Below are positions 16,169-23,795 of a DNA stretch of 64,000 nt, piece by piece; within the stretch, counting starts at the first letter, position 1, and each line of letters begins with the position of its first letter. A program made the position numbers and the translations under genes. The stretch is from Bacteroidetes bacterium HGW-Bacteroidetes-16 (GTDB taxonomy: Bacteria > Bacteroidota > Bacteroidia > Bacteroidales > F082): contig PHDN01000003.1 of assembly GCA_002840975.1 (NCBI GenBank), forward strand, positions 124,001 through 188,000, written 5' to 3'. The notes below the pieces were generated by a model. The model did not search any database and was not told the origin of the DNA. It was given only the letters and a program-made list of their open reading frames with translations.

Positions 16169-18031
16169 ATGAAGCAATCGTTTATTTTGATAATCAAGCA
16201 ATTTATCTTTTGGTTGGTTTTTTTTGCTCTGCTACGCGCCTTGTTTCTGATTTATTATTTTTCTCACCTTCACGTAGCCCACATACCTGTTTGGGAAGTG
16301 TTACAAACCTTCTATTACGCGCTTCCGGTTGATATTTCTTCGGCATCGTATGTGTTGGTGGTGCCGTTTTTATTACAATTGGCCGGTTTCTTATTTAACC
16401 GGCGGTGGTTGGATGTGACGAACAAAGTATACTCGGCCCTCGTGATATTTGTTTATTTGTTGATTACAACCGGCGAACTGGCGATTTATGGGGAGTGGAA
16501 GACCAAATTATCATACAAAGCGCTGTCGTATCTCGAACGTCCCGATGAGGTGTTTAATTCTTATACCACCAGCGGTTTCTTCTTTTTGTCCACAATCCTG
16601 TTGATTGGGTTCCTGTTTTTTTTCTGGATTTACATCAAGAAGGTTTATTCAAAACAAGTGACTTTACCAATTAGAAATGGGTGGTCGAAATTATTGTATT
16701 TACTAATCGTTCCTTTTCTGCTTTTCTCCGGCATCAGGGGTGGATGGCAAGCCATTCCCATTACGTCAAGTGTTTCTTACTTCTCCAAACAAAACATTCT
16801 GAACCTGGCTGCCATTAACAACGGTTATAACCTGGTATTTAGCTTGCTTGAATACCACGAGATGAATCAGCGGAATGTGTTTAGTACACTTCCTTCCCAA
16901 CAAGCCAATCAGGTTGTGAAGCAGTTACACCAGGTTGAAAAAGACACCACCATCCCTATATTAAACACATCCCGACCAAACATTGTTATCTTGTTGCTGG
17001 AAAGTTTTTCGGGTGATTTATTGGAATCGTTGGGTGGAATTCCGGGAATTACCCCGCGCATTCACGAGTTAGAAAAAGAAGGATTGTTATTCACCAATTT
17101 TTATGCCACAGGGAACCGCTCGCAGCAAGCCATGGCGAGCATCTATGGTGGACTGCCCGCCTTGCCTGTTGTTACTTTGACCAATTACCCCGAAAAATAT
17201 GGCTCCGTGCCCAGCCTGATCACGCAGTTACATCCTTTGGGATACCACACTTCATTTTTCTTTGGTGGTCAGCTCAATTATGGCAACATCAAGAGCTTTC
17301 TGGTGGCCAATCACTTAGATCTGATTGTGGAAGGGAAAGACCTGGATGCCAGTCTTCCAAGAGGTAAATTGGGCGTACATGATGTCGATTTTCTCAATCA
17401 TTATGTCAGGGAACTAAACCAGCTGCCCGAGCCGTTTTTTTCAACTGCTTTCACCTTAAGCTCTCATTCACCCTACGATCAGCCCGGTTTACGAACCATT
17501 GATTTTGTTGAATTCGAGCGTGCTTTTGTCAATTCGGCCCACTATACCGATTCGGCAGTCGGCCGGTTTTTTAACATGGCGAAACTCCAACCCTGGTTTA
17601 GCAATACCCTGTTTATCATCATGGCCGATCATTCGCACAATTCATATCACAATTATCCTTTGGAAAGTTTTGAATACCATCAAATTCCGTTGTTGTTGCT
17701 TGGAGGCGCGCTTAAGGACAGCTTGCACGGACTTCAGGACGACAGGTTGTTCAGCAATGTGGATATCACGGCCACTCTGTTGCATCAACTGGGGCAATCT
17801 TCAGAGGCTTTTTTTTGGAGCAAGAACATGTTTAATCCCTTTTCGCCGCACTTTGCCTATTTCGACTTGAACGATGGCTTTGGATGGAAGCGCGATGAAG
17901 GGTACCTCGTTATGAACATTCAGCAAAGCACCCGATATCATTCAGAGGGTTCAACTGAAATAATTGATTCGTTGGAACTTCAAGGCAGGTCCTATGTTCA
18001 GGTATTGTTTGATGAGTTTTTGGGGTATTAA
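16169..18031 (+). CDS. LTA-synthase-family membrane sulfatase/phosphoglycerol transferase
   Basis: 620 residues. About five membrane segments fill the first 200 residues, then a periplasmic alkaline-phosphatase-fold domain follows. Metal sites are visible: NIVILLLESFSGD (Glu about 277) and IIMADHSHNSYHNY (Asp and His near 487). The nucleophile position, Thr in staphylococcal LtaS, lies in ATGNRSQQAMASIYGG, where Ser318 is the best candidate. Relatives add phosphoglycerol or phosphoethanolamine to envelope glycans or lipids. A Gram-negative target such as a lipid or glucan head group is likely, but the donor and acceptor cannot be read here. Followed by tRNA-Ser. Confidence 0.87.
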   Translation: MKQSFILIIKQFIFWLVFFALLRALFLIYYFSHLHVAHIPVWEVLQTFYYALPVDISSASYVLVVPFLLQLAGFLFNRRWLDVTNKVYSALVIFVYLLITTGELAIYGEWKTKLSYKALSYLERPDEVFNSYTTSGFFFLSTILLIGFLFFFWIYIKKVYSKQVTLPIRNGWSKLLYLLIVPFLLFSGIRGGWQAIPITSSVSYFSKQNILNLAAINNGYNLVFSLLEYHEMNQRNVFSTLPSQQANQVVKQLHQVEKDTTIPILNTSRPNIVILLLESFSGDLLESLGGIPGITPRIHELEKEGLLFTNFYATGNRSQQAMASIYGGLPALPVVTLTNYPEKYGSVPSLITQLHPLGYHTSFFFGGQLNYGNIKSFLVANHLDLIVEGKDLDASLPRGKLGVHDVDFLNHYVRELNQLPEPFFSTAFTLSSHSPYDQPGLRTIDFVEFERAFVNSAHYTDSAVGRFFNMAKLQPWFSNTLFIIMADHSHNSYHNYPLESFEYHQIPLLLLGGALKDSLHGLQDDRLFSNVDITATLLHQLGQSSEAFFWSKNMFNPFSPHFAYFDLNDGFGWKRDEGYLVMNIQQSTRYHSEGSTEIIDSLELQGRSYVQVLFDEFLGY

Positions 18032-18110
18032 GTATTGCACACCTGTTGATGGCTCTTGCTGGTGGATTCAGGAAAATTCGGTCAGAATGGCTTTATTTAA
18101 TTCTGAAAGG

Positions 18111-18140
18111 TTCAATCAAATTCATAAAAGTTTAATTTTG
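18111..18140 (+). promoter_or_regulatory. Candidate promoter of tRNA-Ser
   Basis: TTC (one change from TTG) at 18111-18113, a 19-base spacer, then TAATTTTG at 18133-18140. Transcription would begin at or just inside the mature tRNA start, so the -7 element is close. Confidence 0.5.
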
Positions 18141-18145
18141 CCGAC

Positions 18146-18235
18146 GGAGAGTTGCCAGAGCGGTCGAATGGGGCGGTCTCGAAAACCGTTGTCCGCGCAA
18201 GTGGACCAAGGGTTCGAATCCCTTACTCTCCGCCA
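18146..18235 (+). tRNA. tRNA-Ser (CGA)
   Basis: Acceptor arms GGAGAGT and ACTCTCC pair fully over 7 bp, with discriminator G at 18232 and an encoded CCA at 18233-18235. The anticodon loop CTCGAAA gives anticodon CGA, which reads the UCG serine codon. The long variable arm (TGTCCGCGCAAGTGGACC) is the class II hallmark expected for serine. The T-arm GGGTTCGAATCCC is standard. Confidence 0.97.
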
Positions 18236-18255
18236 GCCATCAAGGCAAATGCAAG

Positions 18256-18293
18256 AAAACCACCGGATAACTCAATGTTGACGGTGGTTTTTG
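18256..18293 (+). terminator. Terminator after tRNA-Ser
   Basis: AAAACCACCG (18256-18265) and CGGTGGTTTT (18282-18291) pair over 10 bp around a 16-base loop, ending in a T-run. Confidence 0.6.
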
Positions 18294-18332
18294 GTTTTTG
18301 GGTGGGGTTCAATCATCCCATACAACGGTTTG

Positions 18333-18444
18333 CAGCTACCGAAGGGCGGGACTTTTACCACAAAACTTGATTTGAAAAACTAATGTTTGATTAACCACAA
18401 AACTGTCTTTGGAACATGAAACCCCGCCTTTTGGGTAGGTGCTG
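18333..18444. repeat. Imperfect inverted repeat flanking a 72-base AT-rich core
   Basis: The left arm (18333-18350) starts CAGCTACC and ends GGGCGGG; the right arm (18423-18444) starts CCCGCC and ends GTGCTG. They pair imperfectly, with bulged bases on the right arm. The element sits between tRNA-Ser and the antitoxin gene. Shape and bulges are reminiscent of an integron-type recombination site, but the terminal GTTRRRY/RYYYAAC boxes were not found, so I leave it unnamed. Confidence 0.4.
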
Positions 18445-18481
18445 ATATATGCGGTTTTTCTTCCTTCGGTCAAGTCGCACG

Positions 18482-18787
18482 TCAGATTTTAACATTCAAT
18501 TCAAGTCGTCCGCCAAAACCAAGTTCAATGATTATTTGAAGTGTCGAAATGCGAGCTTCTTTTATGTTGTTCTCTATTTTTGAAATGTTAGATTTGGTTG
18601 TCCCAACTTTTTTCGCAAGTTGTTCCTGAGTCATTCCCATTTCTACACGAGTGTCGTGAATCAAAGCCCCGATTTTGAACGCTTCATAACCTGCTTCAAG
18701 TTCGTCACGCTCTTTTGTCCCACGTTTGCCGTAGTATTTTTCTTTGAACTCTTCAAGTGTCATTATATTTTTATTTTTTGTTTTCAT
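18482..18787 (-). CDS. HigA-type XRE-family antitoxin
   Basis: 101 residues. The C-terminal half is a Cro/CI helix-turn-helix: GALIHDTRVEMGMTQEQLAKK followed by TTKSNISKIENNIKEARISTL. The N-terminal part (EEFKEKYYGKRGTKERDELEAGYEAFKIG) is typical of antitoxins that pair with a HigB/RelE-like toxin encoded just upstream. Function: binds and silences its toxin and represses its own promoter. The partner toxin at 18771-19118 has two stop codons in frame, so this is probably an orphan antitoxin. The ATG at 18787 overlaps the toxin end by 17 bases; the second ATG at 18763 is also possible. Confidence 0.85.
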   Translation of the reverse strand: MKTKNKNIMTLEEFKEKYYGKRGTKERDELEAGYEAFKIGALIHDTRVEMGMTQEQLAKKVGTTKSNISKIENNIKEARISTLQIIIELGFGGRLELNVKI

Positions 18788-19118
18788 ATTCTGTTTTTAT
18801 TTTAAGTGCCATTTCTATTTCTTTCTTAGGCGCCTTTTGGGTTTTCTTTTGAAAACCGTTTGCTAAAACAACCAATTGTCCTTGGTCAAAAAAACAGAAA
18901 ATTCTAATAATGTCGCTTCCTAGTTGAACTCGGATTTAATAAAGTCCTTCCGTGTTCTCTATGTGTTTAAGATATGTTTCCGGAACTCTATGTAAGTCTT
19001 CAATCAAGTCAAAAGTCCAAACAATTTTTGCTTTTACTTTTTTGTCTTATTTGGAAAAGAAGTCTTGAAAGTAGTTTTTGAAAAACAATATCTTTCTGTG
19101 TTTCTGATTTTTGTCCAT
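18771..19118 (-). pseudogene. HigB-like toxin gene broken by two in-frame stop codons
   Basis: Reading the minus strand from the ATG at 19118 gives a complete HigB/Gp49-like protein of 115 codons with no frameshift, but with TAA at codon 24 (19047-19049) and at codon 61 (18936-18938). The second stop sits in GLY*IRV, where the family has GLYEIRV, so GAA became TAA. The first may have replaced a CAA. The C-terminal part contains IRIFCFFDQGQLVVLANGF, FQKKTQKAPKKEI and ALKIKTEYENKK, a clear match to the phage-derived Gp49-like HigB family. The gene order toxin then antitoxin is normal for higBA. The broken toxin and intact antitoxin suggest loss of toxicity with antitoxin kept. A sequencing error is unlikely to cause both stops. 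Confidence 0.85.
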
Positions 19119-19398
19119 TCCGTATGGTTATCGGGACAAAGTAAAATAAGTTATCCTAAAGTGAAACATAAATGGTCATTATATTTTATTGGGGTTCTCA
19201 AAATCGGATATAACTACTAACTAACATACTATTGCACTTATTTCCGCTATATGTGTTATACAAGTAGAGTTGCTATAGTTCCTTTTGGTCGTTATTTAAT
19301 TAATCTCCACTCATTCACGTCCTGGTTTCACCTCAAATAAAAATTCCTTTCGCAACACACAACTTTTCAACAAATTAGTTAGTCTAATGATTGGTATA

Positions 19399-19429
19399 TT
19401 GACATAATCAGTCATTTATTCTACTTTTG
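19399..19429 (+). promoter_or_regulatory. Candidate promoter of the GWxTD gene
   Basis: TTG (19399-19401), a 20-base spacer, then TACTTTTG (19422-19429), the same arrangement as the rex promoter. The ATG at 19452 follows with a short leader. Confidence 0.65.
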
Positions 19430-19451
19430 TAAGGTAAAAATAATCGCAACC

Positions 19452-20912
19452 ATGAAAACAAATTTAATTTTATCACTGGCACTTGCCCTGCTTTTTGGAT
19501 CGCTATCCGGCCAAAACGTGAGGGCTTACCTCAATTACGCGGCATTTAATACGCCCGACAACAATCCCTACCTCGAAACCTATTTGAATGTGGATGGGCA
19601 AAGCATTCAGTATCAGCAATTGCCTAACGGAAACTGGCAAGGGCAAATTAACATACAAGTCATTTTTACGATGAATGATTCCATTGTCGATTTTGCCAAA
19701 TACAATTTGTTTAGTCCTGAAACCAAAGACACCATCAATCAGACGAATATGATTGATGTTCAACGTTATCCATTACCGCAGGGAAAGTACAAAATGCTCC
19801 TGACCCTGATCGATCATTTGAGACCTGCCGATACGGTTTCAAGTATGGTTGAAATTGAAGTGGATTTCCCAACCGGGCAAATGCAGTTTTCTGATATTGA
19901 ATTGCTGAGTTCGTTTAAGCAAGGTGGCTCGGGACCTATGGTGAAAAATGGCTATACGCTCACTCCCTTCGTATTTAATTATTTCCCGCAAGAGGAAAAC
20001 CAATTGTCATTTTACCTGGAGCTGTATCATAGCCTGGCAGTGTTGGGTGATCAGCCCTATTTATTGAGCTATTACATCAGGCCTTTCGAGGTGGACAAAA
20101 AGATGGATGAGTATTACAAAATGAAAAAAACCAAATCTGAGGCTGTGAATGTGGTCATGTCATCGTTTGACATTTCTCAATTACCCAGCGGGAACTATCT
20201 GTTGGTGGTTGAAGCTCGCGATCGAAATAATACGTTGTTGACACAGAAAGAGTTGTTTTTCCAGCGGCACAACCCCAACCTGGAATTTAACCTGAATAGC
20301 TTAATGGTGCTCAGTACCGAAAATTCGTTTGCCGGCCGCATCACCAATCGTGACACGCTGGTTCAATACATCAAATACCTGAACCCCATTTCCACGCAAT
20401 TGGAGCAACAATATGTCAAAACGCAGCTGAATACAGCTGATGTGGCTACCTTGCAGAAATATTTTTTAAATTTCTGGATTCAAAGAAATGAAATGAATCC
20501 CGAACTTGCCTGGCAGGAATATTTGGTTCTGGTGGATCAGGCAAACCATAATTTTAAGTCGGTTGCAATGGCCGGTTATGAAACCGACAGGGGACGGGTA
20601 TATTTGCAGTATGGTCCACCCAATGTCAAGTCGGAAAACTACAATGAACCGGCTGCCTATCCCTATGAAATATGGCAGTATTATCAACTGGGCGATCAGC
20701 ATGATAAAAAGTTTGTTTTTTATTCTCACGATATGGTGACCAATGATTTTCAGTTGATTCATTCCAATGCCATTGGTGAATTAAACAATTACCGCTGGCA
20801 AACCGTCATTTATCGCCGCACCTGGGATCCCTATAGCCTGGATGATGACATGATTCCCGATACTTATGGCGGAGGGGCAACTCAAAACTATTTACAGCCT
20901 GGCAGTAGGTAG
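19452..20912 (+). CDS. GWxTD domain-containing protein
   Basis: 486 residues with an N-terminal signal peptide (MKTNLILSLALALLFGSLSG). The domain is named after a Gly-Trp-x-Thr-Asp motif; here it reads GYETDRGRVYLQYGPP, with Tyr in place of Trp, followed by YPYEIWQYYQ. Family members occur in Bacteroidota and related phyla in envelope or secretion contexts, but the role is unknown. The final region (KFVFYSHDMVTNDFQLIHS, NNYRWQTVIYRRTWDPYS) is conserved. It has its own promoter at 19399-19429, next to the degraded toxin locus. Confidence 0.87.
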   Translation: MKTNLILSLALALLFGSLSGQNVRAYLNYAAFNTPDNNPYLETYLNVDGQSIQYQQLPNGNWQGQINIQVIFTMNDSIVDFAKYNLFSPETKDTINQTNMIDVQRYPLPQGKYKMLLTLIDHLRPADTVSSMVEIEVDFPTGQMQFSDIELLSSFKQGGSGPMVKNGYTLTPFVFNYFPQEENQLSFYLELYHSLAVLGDQPYLLSYYIRPFEVDKKMDEYYKMKKTKSEAVNVVMSSFDISQLPSGNYLLVVEARDRNNTLLTQKELFFQRHNPNLEFNLNSLMVLSTENSFAGRITNRDTLVQYIKYLNPISTQLEQQYVKTQLNTADVATLQKYFLNFWIQRNEMNPELAWQEYLVLVDQANHNFKSVAMAGYETDRGRVYLQYGPPNVKSENYNEPAAYPYEIWQYYQLGDQHDKKFVFYSHDMVTNDFQLIHSNAIGELNNYRWQTVIYRRTWDPYSLDDDMIPDTYGGGATQNYLQPGSR

Positions 20913-21129
20913 TGTCGGAGGATTGAACGTTTTCCCCGTATCTACCAGCATCATGACCGATCATGTTCTTGATTTCAATCGTCCTTTTTTCTGAATTGAG
21001 ACCTCCGTTTCAAGGAATATAAGAAAGATTGCAACTGCATTTGATTTCGACGTAGTTTATTTCGATATTTGTCGGATAAAACGAGGCTATTACATGGCTA
21101 CATTGGAAGAATGATAAAAATAATCTGAA

Positions 21130-22149
21130 TTGAAGAAAGTTGCCGTTGTTATCCTGAATTATAATGGGAAGGGTTTTCTCGAAAAATTCCTGCCCGATGT
21201 GTTGATGCATAGTGAACCGGTAGCGGATGTTTGGGTGGCTGATAATTGTTCTACAGATGGTTCTGTTGAACTGCTTAAACAGAAATTTCCTCAGGTATAT
21301 CTGATTGTAAATGAATCGAATGGTGGTTTTTCAACCGGCTATAATCAGGCGCTAAGTCAGATAAAGGCTGAATACTATATCTTATTAAATTCTGATATGG
21401 AGGTTACTCCAAATTGGATTGAACCGGTTATTCAGCTGATGGACCGGGATACAACAATTGCAGCTTGTCAGCCAAAGATAAGGTCGTATTACAACAAACC
21501 GGATTTTGAATATGCCGGAGCCAGTGGCGGGTTTTTGGATAAGTATGGATATCCGTTTTGCAGGGGCCGGCTGTTTCAGCACCTGGAAACCGATCAGCAG
21601 CAATATGATGACGCGATTGAAGTGTTTTGGGCAACAGGTGCGTGTTTATTTGTCCGCGCTGAAGTTTATCACCAGTTGGGTGGATTGGATGATGATTTTT
21701 TCGCTCACATGGAAGAAATTGATTTTTGTTGGAGAGCAAAAAACAAGGGATATAAAATCATGGTCTGTCCGCAGTCAGTCGTGTTTCACATCGGTGGCGG
21801 TACTTTGCCCAAGAGTTCGGCACGTAAAACCTACCTTAATTTTAGAAACAACTTCGTGCTCTTGTACAAAAACCTGCCTGAAAACCGGTTGATGAAAGTA
21901 TTTATCGCTCGTTTGTTTCTGGATGGGGCTGCTGCGCTTAAATTTTTATTACAGGGCGGCGTAAAGGATTTTGCAGCCGTTATCAGGGCTCATTTCTATT
22001 TTTATTCACATTTCGCGTCATTGAGAAAGAAACGCAAGAACTTACCCCAAACCAAGGTGACATGCCTATACAGTGGTAACATTGCCTTTGATCATTATCT
22101 TTGGCAGAAAAAGAAGTTTACTGATTTAAATCCGGAACATTTTTCTTGA
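21130..22149 (+). CDS. GT2-family glycosyltransferase
   Basis: 339 residues. Starts VAVVILNYNGKGFLEKFLP and has ILLNSDMEVTPNWIEP (the nucleotide-sugar and metal box, here NSD), then FFAHMEEIDFCWRAKNKGY, the ED/W motif of GT2 enzymes. It transfers a sugar from a nucleotide donor to an unknown acceptor, probably a surface polysaccharide or glycolipid. Frame analysis leaves TTG at 21130 as the only start: the TAA at 21121-21123 is in frame and no ATG follows before the conserved start. The gap of about 217 bases before it shows nothing recognisable. Confidence 0.9.
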   Translation: MKKVAVVILNYNGKGFLEKFLPDVLMHSEPVADVWVADNCSTDGSVELLKQKFPQVYLIVNESNGGFSTGYNQALSQIKAEYYILLNSDMEVTPNWIEPVIQLMDRDTTIAACQPKIRSYYNKPDFEYAGASGGFLDKYGYPFCRGRLFQHLETDQQQYDDAIEVFWATGACLFVRAEVYHQLGGLDDDFFAHMEEIDFCWRAKNKGYKIMVCPQSVVFHIGGGTLPKSSARKTYLNFRNNFVLLYKNLPENRLMKVFIARLFLDGAAALKFLLQGGVKDFAAVIRAHFYFYSHFASLRKKRKNLPQTKVTCLYSGNIAFDHYLWQKKKFTDLNPEHFS

Positions 22150-22186
22150 TTATTTCATGAGTCCGGTATAAAAATTGAAAGAACTG

Positions 22187-22238
22187 AATTTCAGCCACTT
22201 CCCCTTTAGGGGATCGAGGGGTAAAAGTGGCTGAAATT
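22187..22238. terminator. Nested hairpin between convergent genes, probable bidirectional terminator
   Basis: AATTTCAGCCACTT (22187-22200) and AAGTGGCTGAAATT (22225-22238) pair perfectly over 14 bp. The 24-base loop contains CCCCTTTAGGGG, which can fold again. The same core, with different arms, occurs at 50164-50218. It lies between the glycosyltransferase and aroQ, which run towards each other. Confidence 0.7.
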
Positions 22239-22262
22239 GTACTTTTACCTTTTTAGACAGAA

Positions 22263-22679
22263 CTATTTCATCAATTGGAAAAGTGCCAGCCGATACGATC
22301 CAAGCCCAAAACCTGCAATCGTACCTATGCAATGAGGTGCTATGTAGGAAGTATGCCTGAAAGTTTCTCTGGAGAAAATAGGACTGATATGCACTTCAAT
22401 AACAGGAATATCAAGCGATTTAACGGCATCCCCTAAAGCGATTGAGGTGTGGGTATAGGCTCCGGCATTAAGAATAACGGCATCCACGCTTGTGTTGGCT
22501 TCCTGTAAAAAATTAATCAATTCACCCTCCACATTCGATTGTGCGTAGCTGATAACCAATCCCTGGAACTCCTCACGAAGCTTGTCCAAATAGTCATCAA
22601 AACTCACGTTCCCATAGAGCTCTATTTCCCGTTTTCCTGTCAGGTTTAAGTTTGGTCCGTTTAAAATGAGTACACGCAT
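22263..22679 (-). CDS. aroQ: 3-dehydroquinate dehydratase, type II
   Basis: 138 residues, normal for type II. It removes water from 3-dehydroquinate in the shikimate pathway to aromatic amino acids and quinones. Key motifs: LNGPNLNLTGKREIELYG, with the flexible-loop Arg and the catalytic Tyr, then NAGAYTHTSIALGDAV, then EVHISPIFSRETFRHTSY, with the catalytic His and Arg. The start codon at 22679 follows a candidate promoter at 22699-22730. Confidence 0.96.
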   Translation of the reverse strand: MRVLILNGPNLNLTGKREIELYGNVSFDDYLDKLREEFQGLVISYAQSNVEGELINFLQEANTSVDAVILNAGAYTHTSIALGDAVKSLDIPVIEVHISPIFSRETFRHTSYIAPHCIGTIAGFGLGSYRLALFQLMK

Positions 22680-22698
22680 GGCATTTCTAAGTTATTCA

Positions 22699-22730
22699 CA
22701 AAGATAGTGCTTCCAACTTTCCGACACCAA
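22699..22730 (-). promoter_or_regulatory. Candidate aroQ promoter
   Basis: On the minus strand TTG (22730-22728), a 21-base spacer and TATCTTTG (22706-22699), about 20 bases before the ATG. Confidence 0.5.
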
Positions 22731-22819
22731 ACTAATGGTTAATTTTTAATACCCGGCTAATTGAATAAAATTGTTAATAAAATATAGTACTATGTATAAC
22801 ATAATACATGAGTTTATAT

Positions 22820-22827
22820 TATATTTG
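22820..22827 (+). promoter_or_regulatory. Candidate -7 element for the PadR-PspC pair
   Basis: TATATTTG, a TAnnTTTG match. It lies only a few bases before the GTG at 22832 and 31 before the ATG at 22859, which favours the ATG as the start, or a leaderless start at the GTG. No TTG at normal spacing. Confidence 0.35.
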
Positions 22828-22831
22828 CATC

Positions 22832-23185
22832 GTGAAAGAAGAAAGAAACTATACACAAATGCGAAAGGGTGTACTCGAAATGTGCATACTTTCAGTAATT
22901 TCAGGAAATGAGGTCTATACTTCGGATATACTGAAAACATTAAAAGATGCTGATCTGGTGGTGGTTGAGGGCACAATTTATCCCTTGTTATCCAGATTGA
23001 AAAATGAAGGTGTGCTCAGCTATAGATGGGAAGAATCGTTGTCGGGACCTCCCCGGAAATATTATCGGTTGACAGAGGTTGGAGAAAATTTGCTCGGTAC
23101 CTTACGTAATACCTGGCTTGCACTGACCAGTTCGGTAAATCAAATAATGAATCAAAAAAAATCAACAGATGAAAACGATCATTAA
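22832..23185 (+). CDS. PadR-family transcriptional regulator
   Basis: About 117 residues from GTG 22832, or 108 from ATG 22859. An upstream ATG at 22808 would place the -7 element inside the gene. The winged-helix core TQMRKGVLEMCILSVISGNEVY followed by YTSDILKTLKDADLVVVEGTIYPLLSRLKNEG is a clear PadR match, with SGPPRKYYRLTE as the wing. It probably represses its own operon. It overlaps the PspC gene by 17 bases, so the two are translationally linked. Confidence 0.9.
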   Translation: MKEERNYTQMRKGVLEMCILSVISGNEVYTSDILKTLKDADLVVVEGTIYPLLSRLKNEGVLSYRWEESLSGPPRKYYRLTEVGENLLGTLRNTWLALTSSVNQIMNQKKSTDENDH

Positions 23186-23795
23186 TTTAAACCTCCGGGG
23201 CATTCAATTTCAAGTGGAGGAGGATGCTTACCTGAAACTAAAGCAATACCTCGATTCGATACAATCGCATTTTAAAAACAGTCGGGCATGTGACGAAATC
23301 ATCAATGATATCGAATCGCGCATCGCGGAATTGTTCCAGCAACAACTGAATAAAGAGCATCAGGTACTTTCGATTAAAGACATCGAAATCATGATGGCCA
23401 TCATGGGCAATCCGGTTGATTTTGATGAACAGGAAACGGAACATGTGGATCATAGAATTATCTATAACACCCGCCGAAAAAGGCTTTTCCGTGATATGGA
23501 CCACCGGATTATCGGCGGTGTTTGTTCTGGGTTAAGCGCCTATTTTGATGTAGACCCTACCTGGTTTCGGTTGGCCTTCGTGATAGCTACCTTATCAGGA
23601 CTAAGTCCTTTTGTATATGTCATATTGTGGATTGTGGTTCCTGCTGCCCGCACCATCGCCGATAAGCTCGAAATGTACGGTGCACCGGTCAATATTTCAA
23701 ACATTGAAAAAGCCATCAAGGAAGAAATGGGTGACTTACGTGATAAATTTAGTGAATATACCAATAAAGCCAAAGCTACCTTTAGACGCCGGTAG
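23169..23795 (+). CDS. PspC-domain membrane protein
   Basis: 208 residues. The PspC domain starts at about residue 96 (RKRLFRDMDHRIIGGVCSGLSAYF) and carries one strongly hydrophobic segment (LAFVIATLSGLSPFVYVILWIVV) before an amphipathic C-terminal region. The N-terminal 90 residues form a separate soluble region with many acidic residues. PspC proteins respond to envelope stress and often pair with PadR regulators in Bacteroidota. The last 14 bases overlap the convergent PfkB gene. Confidence 0.9.
   Translation: MKTIINLNLRGIQFQVEEDAYLKLKQYLDSIQSHFKNSRACDEIINDIESRIAELFQQQLNKEHQVLSIKDIEIMMAIMGNPVDFDEQETEHVDHRIIYNTRRKRLFRDMDHRIIGGVCSGLSAYFDVDPTWFRLAFVIATLSGLSPFVYVILWIVVPAARTIADKLEMYGAPVNISNIEKAIKEEMGDLRDKFSEYTNKAKATFRRR

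Noticed and set aside
18152-18370. Open frames across tRNA-Ser
   Set aside because: They run through the tRNA gene and the terminator, and the protein shows no motif.
18300-19451. Integrated element using the tRNA-Ser end
   Set aside because: No direct copy of the tRNA 3-prime end and no integrase gene are present, so I report only the inverted repeat and the toxin-antitoxin remains.
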